NCBI RefSeq assembly: GCF_017912535.1
Contig: NZ_JAERQK010000001.1
Coordinates: forward strand, 310,001 to 374,000
DNA length: 64,000 nucleotides
Reading direction: 5' to 3'
Source of the DNA: Motiliproteus sediminis
GTDB taxonomy: Bacteria > Pseudomonadota > Gammaproteobacteria > Pseudomonadales > Balneatricaceae
Shown here: piece by piece, positions 1-7,389 of the stretch
Layout of the letters: every line of letters begins with the position of its first letter
Position numbering within the stretch: the stretch's first letter is position 1
Position numbers and translations under genes: made by a program
The notes under the pieces: model-generated
The model's database searches: none
What the model was told of the DNA's origin: nothing
The model's input: the letters and a program-made list of their open reading frames with translations, nothing else

Positions 1-1118
1 GGCTCGTTGCGCTCGCGGGAGATAAAGCGTTCCACCAGCAGACTGACCTCGCGGGGGTCCACTTCAGTGATGTGCAGGCAGTAACAGACGATGGAGTTAG
101 CCGCCGAGCCGCGCCCCTGGCAGAGAATGCCGCGGCCGCGGGCATAACGGACGATATCTTCAATAGTGAGGAAATAGTGCTCGTAACGGAGCTCGCTGAT
201 CAGCGCCAGCTCATGTTCGATCTGGTTGCGCAGGCGGGCGGAAACACCATCGGCAAAGCGCAGGCGGGCCCCCTGTTCAACCCGCTGGCGCAGATGGTCG
301 GCGGCGCTGCTGCCCGCAGGGACCAGTTCGGCCGGATACTCATACCGCAACTCGCTCAGGTCGAACTGGCAACGCGCGGCGATAGCGATACTCTCGGTCA
401 GCTCATCCGCGGTGAACAGACGTCGTAGTTTGGCTGCCGAGCGCAGGTGGCGTTCGCCGTTGGCGGCCAGCTCAAAGCCGGCCTGTTGCACGCTGGTACC
501 GAGACGGATAGCGGTCAGTATATCCTGCAACGGCTGGCGCCCGGGGTGGTGCATGTGGACATTGCCGGCGGCTACCGTTGGTATCCGCAGACGAATGGCC
601 AACCGCTGCCGGCGGGCATAGTGGCGGGCGTCGTCGGGATGGGCCAGATCGCGTTCGAGCAGCAGCCACAGCCGGCCGTCATGATGGTCGCGCAACCGGC
701 GCAGGTGTGGTTCAAGCAGGTCGGGATCCGTCGCCGGACCGATCAGCCACAGGCAGTGGTCGAGCAGCTGTGGCTGGTGCAGGTCGTGCCAATCGATCTG
801 GTAGTGGCCCTTGTCGGCACGCCGGCGGCAGCGGCTGATCAGGGTGCAGAGCTGGGCATAGCCGCGCCGATCCGGCGCCAGCAGCACTACGCACTGGTCC
901 TGTAACCGGAACTCGCTGCCGACAATCAGCTTGATGCTGTGTGTGCGGGCTTCTTCCCAGGCTCGAACAACACCGGCCACAGAGCATTCGTCGGTGAGCG
1001 CGATAGCACGATAGCCCAGCTCGGCGGCGCGCCGGACCAGTTCGTGTGGGTGAGAGGCGCCGCGCAAAAAGGTGAAGTTGCTGATGGCGTGAAGCTCAGC
1101 GTAGGCAACGGCCTTCAT
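1..1118 (-). CDS. dnaE2: Error-prone DNA polymerase DnaE2 (ImuC), N-terminal part, cut by window edge
   Basis: C-family DNA polymerase that carries out translesion synthesis with ImuA and ImuB in the SOS response. I translated the minus strand by hand: it stays open from the ATG at 1118 to the edge, about 372 codons. The N-terminus reads MKAVAYAELHAISNFTFLRG, the start of the PHP domain seen in DnaE2 and DnaE1, with a nearby ALTDE motif. Near the window edge it reads QGRGSAANSIVCY, the glycine-rich motif of C-family polymerases. The catalytic aspartates and the rest of the roughly 1,000-residue protein lie outside. Its start overlaps the imuB stop by one base (TGATG), so the two are almost certainly translationally coupled. 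The imuA-imuB order before it separates DnaE2 from replicative DnaE1. Confidence 0.93.
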   Translation of the reverse strand, partial: MKAVAYAELHAISNFTFLRGASHPHELVRRAAELGYRAIALTDECSVAGVVRAWEEARTHSIKLIVGSEFRLQDQCVVLLAPDRRGYAQLCTLISRCRRRADKGHYQIDWHDLHQPQLLDHCLWLIGPATDPDLLEPHLRRLRDHHDGRLWLLLERDLAHPDDARHYARRQRLAIRLRIPTVAAGNVHMHHPGRQPLQDILTAIRLGTSVQQAGFELAANGERHLRSAAKLRRLFTADELTESIAIAARCQFDLSELRYEYPAELVPAGSSAADHLRQRVEQGARLRFADGVSARLRNQIEHELALISELRYEHYFLTIEDIVRYARGRGILCQGRGSAANSIVCYCLHITEVDPREVSLLVERFISRERNE

Positions 1119-2524
1119 CAGCCAAACCAGCCGTGCAGGTACCAGCGCTGGTGATCATCCCGAAACAGCCAGCCGAGGCGGCCATCGGGCCAGCGTCCCA
1201 GAAAATAGTCGCGCCGGACCCATTGTTGCCACCAGCCGCTGCTGATCCGTTCCGGTCCGCTCAGGAGCTCGATTGCCAGCTTGGATGGCGGCTCTGCCAG
1301 GGGGGGCGGCTGTGCCAGTAACCAGCTTGGTCGGCGCTTGGCGAGCGGCTGCTGCGCGGGGCGGTTGAGCTTGGGTGGTCTCTGGCAGCAGGCATATTCG
1401 GGGCGGTGGTCTTCAGTCAGTGCCAGGCCCTGTACTGCCGCGTGACCGAGGCGGGTCTGCAAGCGGCTGATCAGCAGTTGCGGATCTTCCTGCCGAGGGC
1501 TGACAAACAGGTCAGCAGTGCCGGTTTGGTCGGTGCTGAGGCGGGTTGCCTCCAGCGTCAGCTCGATAACCGGCTGGGTTAGCGTTTCCCGTTCCAATCG
1601 CAGTCGCCACAACTCCAGCCACACACCAGCGGACTGTTCGCCGCAGCGGTGGGCCAACAGCAAGCGGCGGTGGTGTTGATCGCGGTGATGCAGGGTCAGT
1701 CCAAGCTCGGCGGCCCGCAGTTGGGTCTGGCGCAGATAGCCTTCCAGCTCTGCCAGCAGGCGGCGCAGGGGGAACAGCAGTGCCTGTATCTGCGTAACTT
1801 CGTGATTGAGAATCTGGTGGCGGCGAAAGCGGGCCGGGGGCTGCAGATACGTCGGTGGATCGGGCTGGTGGCCGCACAGGCGATCGAGGTAACCGGTTAG
1901 CCCGGGGCCAAAGCGTTGTGCCAGCTCGTTCCGCGGAAGGTCGAGCAGTTGACCGACCCGCCGCAGCCCCATCCCGGCCAATTGTTGTAGCTGCCGTTGC
2001 GGCAGCGGCAGTTGGTGCAGCGCCAACGCCTCAAGACGTTGGCGCAGTTGTCGCGGATCGAGACACAGTCCCTGATCGGTAATGGCCAGCAGGCGGGCAC
2101 CTTCGGGAGTGGGGCCGGTCGCGCTGTTGACGCTGAACTGCAGTGGTTGCAGCGCCGTCATCAGGCGCTGGTAAAGTTGCTCCAGTGAGCCGAAGTAGCG
2201 AGCCATGGAGGCGATCTCAAGCAGCAGGCCGCAGGGGGGAACAAGCGCTACGCGAGCACTGAAATGGCCGGCCCAGAGCCCCAGTGCCCGCCATTGGCTA
2301 TCAGCGGCAGACGGGCAGGGGGTGCATAACTGCAGTTCGGGGCAGCGTGCCAGCGCGCTGGCGACCGACTGGTGAGGCTCGACCCCCTGAGCGCGGGCGA
2401 GCTGATTGCACAGTTGTATCCGGGGGGGATTAGGTTCGCACAGGGCCGCCGGCCCCGGTGTGTCACTGGAGTAGCAGACCTCCAGGGGGAGTAGCGGAAA
2501 CTGCAGCGCCAGATAAAGCGACAT
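1118..2524 (-). CDS. imuB: ImuB, inactive Y-family polymerase homologue of the SOS mutasome
   Basis: Scaffold of the ImuABC mutasome; in studied species it binds the beta clamp and recruits DnaE2. The protein (468 residues from this start) has the Y-family fold but no catalytic acids: where active polymerases have an N-terminal aspartate and a later S-x-D-E, this one has MSLYLALQFPLLPLEV and GLLLEIASMARYF. The helix-hairpin-helix region (LAGMGLRRVGQLLDLPRNEL) is present near residues 205-225. I chose the start at 2524 because ImuB proteins begin with this hydrophobic strand. An in-frame ATG at 2566 would overlap imuA by 32 bases. The gene lies 10 bases after imuA and its stop overlaps the dnaE2 start. 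Driven from the SOS promoter at about 3240. Confidence 0.9.
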   Translation of the reverse strand: MSLYLALQFPLLPLEVCYSSDTPGPAALCEPNPPRIQLCNQLARAQGVEPHQSVASALARCPELQLCTPCPSAADSQWRALGLWAGHFSARVALVPPCGLLLEIASMARYFGSLEQLYQRLMTALQPLQFSVNSATGPTPEGARLLAITDQGLCLDPRQLRQRLEALALHQLPLPQRQLQQLAGMGLRRVGQLLDLPRNELAQRFGPGLTGYLDRLCGHQPDPPTYLQPPARFRRHQILNHEVTQIQALLFPLRRLLAELEGYLRQTQLRAAELGLTLHHRDQHHRRLLLAHRCGEQSAGVWLELWRLRLERETLTQPVIELTLEATRLSTDQTGTADLFVSPRQEDPQLLISRLQTRLGHAAVQGLALTEDHRPEYACCQRPPKLNRPAQQPLAKRRPSWLLAQPPPLAEPPSKLAIELLSGPERISSGWWQQWVRRDYFLGRWPDGRLGWLFRDDHQRWYLHGWFG

Positions 2525-2534
2525 CCTGGCACAC

Positions 2535-3200
2535 CTAGGGAAGAGGCCGCAGGCAGGCGTCGGCACCGGTTAGCAGGCGGTGCTGTCCCAGATCAAAGCG
2601 TCGTTCCGGCAGGGGCCAGTTGTGGCGTCGTTTAGCCAGCGCCAGAACGCTGCCGTGGCGGGCGGGTTGGAGTTGCAGTCGGTAGGCGGCGGCGCTGGTG
2701 TGGGGTGAGGGCTGCTGGTGCAGCAACACCCCCAGTGTTTGCTGCTGCGAGGCTGCCAGTTGCAGTCGGCGAACATGGCGGCCATCACTCGGCTCCAGCC
2801 AACCCAGCACCGCGCTGCAACTGCCGCATTGCAGTGCTTGTTCCATGACCCAGAGCGGATCCTGCCGGTTGCGGGTGCGCACCAGCAGGATCCGGCTGAG
2901 ATCGATTCCGGCAGCGGCCAGTGCCGGTGCATAGGGGGTATGGGGTGGATCGACCCACAGAATCCAGCGCGGCTGCTGCGACAAGCGAGCCAGCAGTGGC
3001 AGCAACAGGCGTAGTTCGCCACAGCCTTCCCCCGGGTACTGCAGCGCGATCAGGTTGCCGGCCTGCCAGCCGCCACCGAGTTCATGATCAAGATCCGCAT
3101 AGCCACTGACCAGCAGTTCCCGGGTTGGCAGGGGATGAGGCTGGTTGCCACGCCAGATCTGGCCTTGGCGTAATAGCTGTTCGAGAGAAGGAGAAGGCAT
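2535..3200 (-). CDS. imuA: ImuA, RecA-like SOS mutasome protein
   Basis: First gene of the imuA-imuB-dnaE2 cassette, 221 residues. ImuA proteins resemble the RecA/SulA core and interact with ImuB and RecA. The N-terminus (residues 28-50, around SGYADLDHELGGGWQAGNL) matches the RecA-core entry strand. The place of the Walker A loop reads YPGEGCGELRL, with no lysine, so ATP hydrolysis is doubtful, which is usual for this family. A much longer reading of the frame (to 3533) runs through the promoter and the divergent gene and is not credible. The ATG at 3200 lies 22 bases downstream of a LexA box, with AGAAGGAG-like purines absent directly upstream, so the ribosome binding site is weak. Confidence 0.88.
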   Translation of the reverse strand: MPSPSLEQLLRQGQIWRGNQPHPLPTRELLVSGYADLDHELGGGWQAGNLIALQYPGEGCGELRLLLPLLARLSQQPRWILWVDPPHTPYAPALAAAGIDLSRILLVRTRNRQDPLWVMEQALQCGSCSAVLGWLEPSDGRHVRRLQLAASQQQTLGVLLHQQPSPHTSAAAYRLQLQPARHGSVLALAKRRHNWPLPERRFDLGQHRLLTGADACLRPLP

Positions 3201-3212
3201 AGTGATCCGCTC

Positions 3213-3265
3213 TTGCCAATACTGTATGTTTGTACAGTATAATAATTCTGCTGGATCACCCACAA
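3213..3265. promoter_or_regulatory. Divergent overlapping promoters for imuA (minus) and the radical SAM gene (plus)
   Basis: Minus strand: -35 TTGTGG (3265-3260), 17-base spacer, -10 TTATAC (3242-3237). Plus strand: -35 TTGCCA (3213-3218), 19-base spacer, -10 TATAAT (3238-3243). The two -10 hexamers occupy the same six to seven base pairs, so the promoters are mutually exclusive for RNA polymerase. The LexA box at 3222-3237 lies between the plus-strand -35 and -10 and touches the minus-strand -10, so bound LexA should block both. The plus-strand spacer is longer than ideal. Element positions are read from sequence; activity is inferred. Confidence 0.65.
3222..3237. promoter_or_regulatory. 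LexA operator (SOS box)
   Basis: CTGTATGTTTGTACAG matches the gammaproteobacterial LexA consensus CTG-N10-CAG, with CTGT and ACAG at the ends and an alternating TA-rich core; the flanking A and T extend the dyad by one base pair. It is the expected control site for imuA-imuB-dnaE2. Confidence 0.92.
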
Positions 3266-3290
3266 CTCTTTTTGCGCCCAGGAGGTCCTG

Positions 3291-4340
3291 ATGACAGCGC
3301 CCCGTTTTATTACCGGCCGCGGAGTGGCGAGCAACCCGGCAAACCGCTACGCGTCTGCTCACAGCGAGTTTGAGCCTGATCATCCGCCATCGGTTGTCAC
3401 CGAAGTGCGCGCCGAACAGGCCAAGAGCATCATCGCCCGTAACCGTTCCCCCGACCTGCCCTTTGCCCAGTCGATCAATCCCTATCAGGGGTGTGAACAC
3501 GGTTGTGTCTACTGTTTTGCCCGGCCAACTCACGCTTACTGGGATCTGTCACCAGGGCTCGATTTTGAAACCCGGTTGAGCTACAAGGCAAACGCAGCCG
3601 CACTGCTGGAGCGCGAACTCAGTCGTCCCGGATATCGTTGTCGTCCGATTGCTCTGGGGAGCAACACTGACCCTTACCAGCCGCTGGAGCGGGAGCAGCA
3701 GATTACCCGGCAGTTGCTGGAGGTTCTGCAACGATTCCGACATCCCTTTACCCTGACGACCAAAAGCCAGTTGGTATTGCGTGATCTTGATATTCTGGCA
3801 CCGATGGCCGCGCAGCGACTGTGCCGGGTTCATATCAGCGTTACCACGCTGGACAACACGCTCAAGCGGCGACTGGAACCACGTACCGCATCACCTAAGG
3901 CGCGTTTGCAAACGATTCGTGATCTCAATGCGGCGGGAGTCCCGGTAGGCGTGTTGGCGGCCCCGGTCATTCCCTCGATCAATGACGCCGAGCTGGAAGC
4001 GATTCTCGCTGCCAGTCACGATGCCGGAGCCTGTTCCGCGGCGTATATTCTGATTCGCCTGCCGCATGAGGTGAAAGGCCTGTTCCGCGACTGGCTGCAG
4101 GCGCATTACCCGGGCCGTGCGCGCCATGTTATCAGCCTGATCGAACAGTGCCGGGGCGGGCAGCTCTATGATCCGCGGTTTGGTCAGCGTATGACGGGCT
4201 CCGGCGTGGTGGCGACACTGCTGGCCAAGCGCTTTGAGGTGGCGTGCCGGCGGTTGGGGCTAACCGTCGGTGAAGGTGGGGGGCTGGATTGTAACTTGTT
4301 TGGTGACGAGCAAAGGTGTCAGCAGCTATCCTTTTTTTGA
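3291..4340 (+). CDS. PA0069-family radical SAM protein (SplB-like), probably SOS-controlled
   Basis: Radical S-adenosylmethionine enzyme of unknown substrate. Cys68, Cys72 and Cys75 form the CX3CX2C cluster site (GCEHGCVYCFARP). The N-terminal RGVASNPANRY segment and the HAYWDLSPGLDFE stretch after the cluster are hallmarks of the family named after P. aeruginosa PA0069, which shares sequence features with spore photoproduct lyase. Length (349) is normal. A strong ribosome site GGAGG (3281-3285) sits 5 bases before the ATG. It is transcribed away from imuA and its promoter contains the SOS box, so I infer induction by DNA damage. From memory, PA0069 itself is listed among LexA-controlled genes in P. 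aeruginosa. A DNA or RNA repair role is an inference only. Confidence 0.85.
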   Translation: MTAPRFITGRGVASNPANRYASAHSEFEPDHPPSVVTEVRAEQAKSIIARNRSPDLPFAQSINPYQGCEHGCVYCFARPTHAYWDLSPGLDFETRLSYKANAAALLERELSRPGYRCRPIALGSNTDPYQPLEREQQITRQLLEVLQRFRHPFTLTTKSQLVLRDLDILAPMAAQRLCRVHISVTTLDNTLKRRLEPRTASPKARLQTIRDLNAAGVPVGVLAAPVIPSINDAELEAILAASHDAGACSAAYILIRLPHEVKGLFRDWLQAHYPGRARHVISLIEQCRGGQLYDPRFGQRMTGSGVVATLLAKRFEVACRRLGLTVGEGGGLDCNLFGDEQRCQQLSFF

Positions 4341-4480
4341 TTTATGTCATATAAATGCTTTTTGTGACTATTGTGACATTTGTTTTCTAGGTATCATGGC
4401 TTTGGTTGAAATTTATGCTTAGTCAAAGACTGCCAAAAATCAGATATCAAACAGCTTAGGTAAATGCTTAAATCATTGGC

Positions 4481-4500
4481 GGTTTTGCACCGTCAAAACC
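4481..4500 (+). other. Inverted repeat in the leader of the Aer-like gene
   Basis: GGTTTTG-CACCGT-CAAAACC, a perfect 7-bp inverted repeat with a 6-base loop, 34 bases before the ATG at 4534. There is no T run, so it is not an intrinsic terminator for the upstream gene. It could be an operator or an mRNA hairpin. The rest of 4341-4533 is AT-rich and presumably holds the promoter; I could not fix a convincing sigma-70 or sigma-28 element. Confidence 0.45.
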
Positions 4501-4533
4501 AGACCTTATCGACCCGTATACAGAGTAGAGCCG

Positions 4534-6123
4534 ATGAAAATAAATATGCCAGTCACTCAGCGGGAAGTGGTGATGGGACCTAAGCAGTCCATCATCTCCA
4601 TGACCGATCTGAAAGGGCAGATCACCTATGTCAACAAGGACTTTCTTGACATTAGCGGCTTCACGGAAGATGAACTGATCGGCCAGAGCCACAATATTGT
4701 TCGTCACCCCGACATGCCTCCGGCAGCGTATAAAGATTTGTGGGGCACGGTAAAAGCGGGTAAGCCCTGGCGGGGGATGGTGAAGAACCGTTGCAAGAAT
4801 GGTGACCACTACTGGGTGGATGCATTCGTAACCCCGGTAGTTAAACAAGGTACGGTAGTGGGTTACCAATCGGTACGCTCCAAACCCAGCCAGAACCAGA
4901 TCCGTCAGGCTGAAGCCCTGTACAAGCGCGTTAAGCAGAGCAAGCTGGACGACCTGCCCAAAAAGCGGGATCTGCGCCTGCGCACCAGCGTTGAATTCAA
5001 GCTGCTTCAGGCTGTCTGGCTGGGATTGCTGGCGGCTGCTTTGGCAACCGGTAACTTCAGCGACGGTATGTTGTACGGGATGATTGCCGCTGGATTGGTT
5101 CTGATGGGCGGTTGCTTCTGGTGGATTGACCAACGATTGATTAAACCGCTACACCAGCTGGTCGCGCATACCAAGGCGATCGCCAACGGTGATCTCAGCC
5201 AGGTTATCGAGCTGGACCGGATTGGTGCCATGGGCGAGATACAGACCGGCATGAAAATGATCCAGGGGCGGCTGAAAGCGGTGATCGGGCGGATTCAGGA
5301 ATCCTCTTTAGCGCTATCCTCTTCCGCTGATCAACTGGCCGCGATGAGCGTGCAGGCAGACCGCAGCATGCAAACCCAGATGTCGGAGACCGAGCAGATC
5401 GCCACTGCGATGCAGGAGATGACCGCCACGGTGCAGGAGGTGGCCAACAACTGCAGCATGGCCGCTGATTCAGCCGCCGAGGCGGACCGGTGCGTCAGCA
5501 CCGGAGATCAGGTGGTGCAGCAGACCCAGAACAGCATTCGTACTCTGGCTACCGAGGTGGAACAGGCTGAAGAGGTGATTCAGAGCCTGCACGCTGATGC
5601 CAACAATATCGGTTCTATTCTTGATGTGATTCGCGGGGTGGCCGAGCAAACCAATCTGTTGGCACTGAACGCAGCGATCGAAGCGGCCCGCGCCGGTGAG
5701 CAGGGGCGCGGCTTTGCCGTTGTTGCCGACGAGGTTCGTTCCCTGGCCCAGCGCACCCAAAGCTCGACTGAAGAGATTCAGCAGATGATTGAGGGATTGC
5801 AGCGTAAAGCCGATTCGGCGGTAAAAGTGATGCAGCAGGGTCGCAGCTCCGCCGATCACTCGGTGGCTGAAGCGCAGCAGGCGGCGCAATCGTTGATCCA
5901 GATTCGGGAGGCAGTGGCGCGCATCAGCGATATGAGCACTCAGATCGCCACTGCAGCCGAAGAGCAATCGGCCGTATCGGAGGAGATGAACCGCAATATC
6001 GTCAAGATTCGCTCCCTGTCAGACGAGACCTCTACCGCGACGGCCGAGGGGGCCCGCTCAGCGGCGGCTCTGAGCGAAACTACCCATCGCCTCAATACGG
6101 TTACCGGCGACTACGAGGTTTAG
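4534..6123 (+). CDS. aer: Aer-like aerotaxis receptor (PAS-HAMP methyl-accepting chemotaxis protein)
   Basis: Energy or redox taxis transducer that signals to CheA through CheW. A cytoplasmic PAS domain comes first (about residues 18-120; [20 protein letters not shown] and the [20 protein letters not shown] segment typical of FAD-binding Aer PAS domains). Two closely spaced membrane segments follow (about 157-172 and 180-198) with no periplasmic domain between them, then a HAMP domain (about 200-250) and a long signalling coiled coil. The conserved hairpin tip [19 protein letters not shown] is at about 370-390. Length (529) fits Aer. No other chemotaxis gene is nearby, so it is an orphan receptor gene. 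An alternative in-frame start is the ATG at 4546. It ends just before an intrinsic terminator. Confidence 0.9.
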   Translation: MKINMPVTQREVVMGPKQSIISMTDLKGQITYVNKDFLDISGFTEDELIGQSHNIVRHPDMPPAAYKDLWGTVKAGKPWRGMVKNRCKNGDHYWVDAFVTPVVKQGTVVGYQSVRSKPSQNQIRQAEALYKRVKQSKLDDLPKKRDLRLRTSVEFKLLQAVWLGLLAAALATGNFSDGMLYGMIAAGLVLMGGCFWWIDQRLIKPLHQLVAHTKAIANGDLSQVIELDRIGAMGEIQTGMKMIQGRLKAVIGRIQESSLALSSSADQLAAMSVQADRSMQTQMSETEQIATAMQEMTATVQEVANNCSMAADSAAEADRCVSTGDQVVQQTQNSIRTLATEVEQAEEVIQSLHADANNIGSILDVIRGVAEQTNLLALNAAIEAARAGEQGRGFAVVADEVRSLAQRTQSSTEEIQQMIEGLQRKADSAVKVMQQGRSSADHSVAEAQQAAQSLIQIREAVARISDMSTQIATAAEEQSAVSEEMNRNIVKIRSLSDETSTATAEGARSAAALSETTHRLNTVTGDYEV

Positions 6124-6157
6124 CCTTACCCTTTGCGGCACTGCGATTGAGTTGTGA

Positions 6158-6184
6158 AACGCCCCTGACGGGGCGTTTTTTTTT
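6158..6184 (+). terminator. Intrinsic terminator after the Aer-like gene
   Basis: AACGCCCC-TGAC-GGGGCGTT, an 8-bp GC-rich stem with a tetraloop, followed directly by a run of T. It lies 35 bases after the aer stop. Confidence 0.9.
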
Positions 6185-6417
6185 GGTGTTGTGTGTTTAT
6201 TGTGGAGCGGCTGAGAACGGTGCCGAGCGGACCCTGTTGGCTGCAGTAAGTCGGTGCTACAAAGCTCGTTTTCATAGTGGTTTGATAACCCCGGTTTTGC
6301 TTCCCGGCGACCGACTTCTTTATCACCCACTGGCCAACTCATTTTTCGGCCCGTATCCCTGAAAGAACTTTCTGCTACCCCCAGCTATGCTGGTTATGAG
6401 CGCTAGCGGAGGTGTTT

Positions 6418-7359
6418 ATGAGTTTGCGAGCCCTGTTGTTGGTGACTGTACTGTCGGCGTCCCCGGCATGGGCGCAGCTGCAACCGGTGGCGGTTGATGA
6501 AAAGCTGCGCCCCGAAACCGCTCCCGCCCAGTTTCGTGATCATCTGTTAAGCGGTAGCCCTTGCGGTTATTGCCCGGAGTTGGTGCGCTTGCCGTCTGGC
6601 CGCTTTTTGATGGGGGCCTTCCCATGGGAGGGCCACAGTGACGAACATGGCCCCGGCGATAGCCCGTTTTCGGTAGCCTTGACCGCTCCCCTCGCCATGT
6701 CTACCCATGAGATTTCACGGCGCGAGTATCAGGCTTTTTTGACCGCAGTTCCCGACTACCAGCCGCATCAGGGATGCGCCGGGATGGTTGACGGGCATTT
6801 TGAGACTGATGCGGGACAAGGGTGGCAGAGCCCCGGCTTTAGCCAGGCCGATGACGAGCCGGTAGTGTGTGTCAGCTGGCACGATGCGACGGCATACGCT
6901 GATTGGCTCAGTAAGCAAACTGGAGCTCAGTACCGCTTGCCGAGTGAGGCTGAATGGGAATATGCCGCCCGTGCCGGTACCCTGACGCGCTATTGGTGGG
7001 GCGACCGAATTGATCAGGGTCGCGCCAATTGCCGTGACCGCCGCTGCGACCAAACTTACCCCTATACCGCGCCGCCGCTGGCGATGCCGCCCAATCGTTT
7101 CGGCTTGTATCATATGCTCGGTAACGTATGGGAGTGGGTGGCCGACTGTTACGACGCTGACGCCTATCGCCGCCAGTCATCGAGTTATCCTGAGCCCTTA
7201 AGGGGTAGCCACGACTGCAAACGGGTGATTCGGGGCGGATCCTGGGCGGAGGGAGTGTGGAGTTTGCGTGCCACCAACCGCGAGGGCTGGGTGGCGCGAA
7301 AGCCGCTGAATGATATCGGCTTTCGCGTGGTGCGAGAGGGGCAGGATACCGCGCTGTAA
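6418..7359 (+). CDS. Secreted SUMF1/FGE-sulfatase-fold protein of unknown role
   Basis: Residues 1-19 form a signal peptide ending in ASPAWAQ, so the protein is probably periplasmic. The mature part is a SUMF1 (formylglycine-generating-enzyme fold) domain: FLMGAF near 64, STHEISRREYQAFL near 95, CVSWHDATAYADWLS near 151, YRLPSEAEWEYAARAG near 172, GLYHMLGNVWEWVADCY near 229, and VIRGGSW then GFRVVRE at the end. The two catalytic cysteines of true FGE, expected just after the GGS motif, are absent (GGSWAEGVWSLRATNR), so it should not activate sulfatases. Eight cysteines include a C49-G-Y-C52 pair just after the signal peptide, suggesting disulfides or a bound metal. I chose the ATG at 6418 because GGAGG (6408-6412) is 5 bases upstream; a GTG at 6412 is inside that site. 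No sulfatase or partner gene is adjacent. Confidence 0.8.
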   Translation: MSLRALLLVTVLSASPAWAQLQPVAVDEKLRPETAPAQFRDHLLSGSPCGYCPELVRLPSGRFLMGAFPWEGHSDEHGPGDSPFSVALTAPLAMSTHEISRREYQAFLTAVPDYQPHQGCAGMVDGHFETDAGQGWQSPGFSQADDEPVVCVSWHDATAYADWLSKQTGAQYRLPSEAEWEYAARAGTLTRYWWGDRIDQGRANCRDRRCDQTYPYTAPPLAMPPNRFGLYHMLGNVWEWVADCYDADAYRRQSSSYPEPLRGSHDCKRVIRGGSWAEGVWSLRATNREGWVARKPLNDIGFRVVREGQDTAL

Positions 7360-7389
7360 CGCGCCAGTAGCCTGCCTGTTTTGTCGTGG

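Noticed and set aside
2524-2566. Earlier start of imuB at 2566
   Set aside because: It would add 14 residues unlike the family N-terminus and overlap imuA by 32 bases.
6058-6342. Minus-strand open frames of 66-94 codons after the Aer-like gene
   Set aside because: They run through the terminator hairpin and have no ribosome site or recognisable sequence; 6185-6407 holds no gene I can support.
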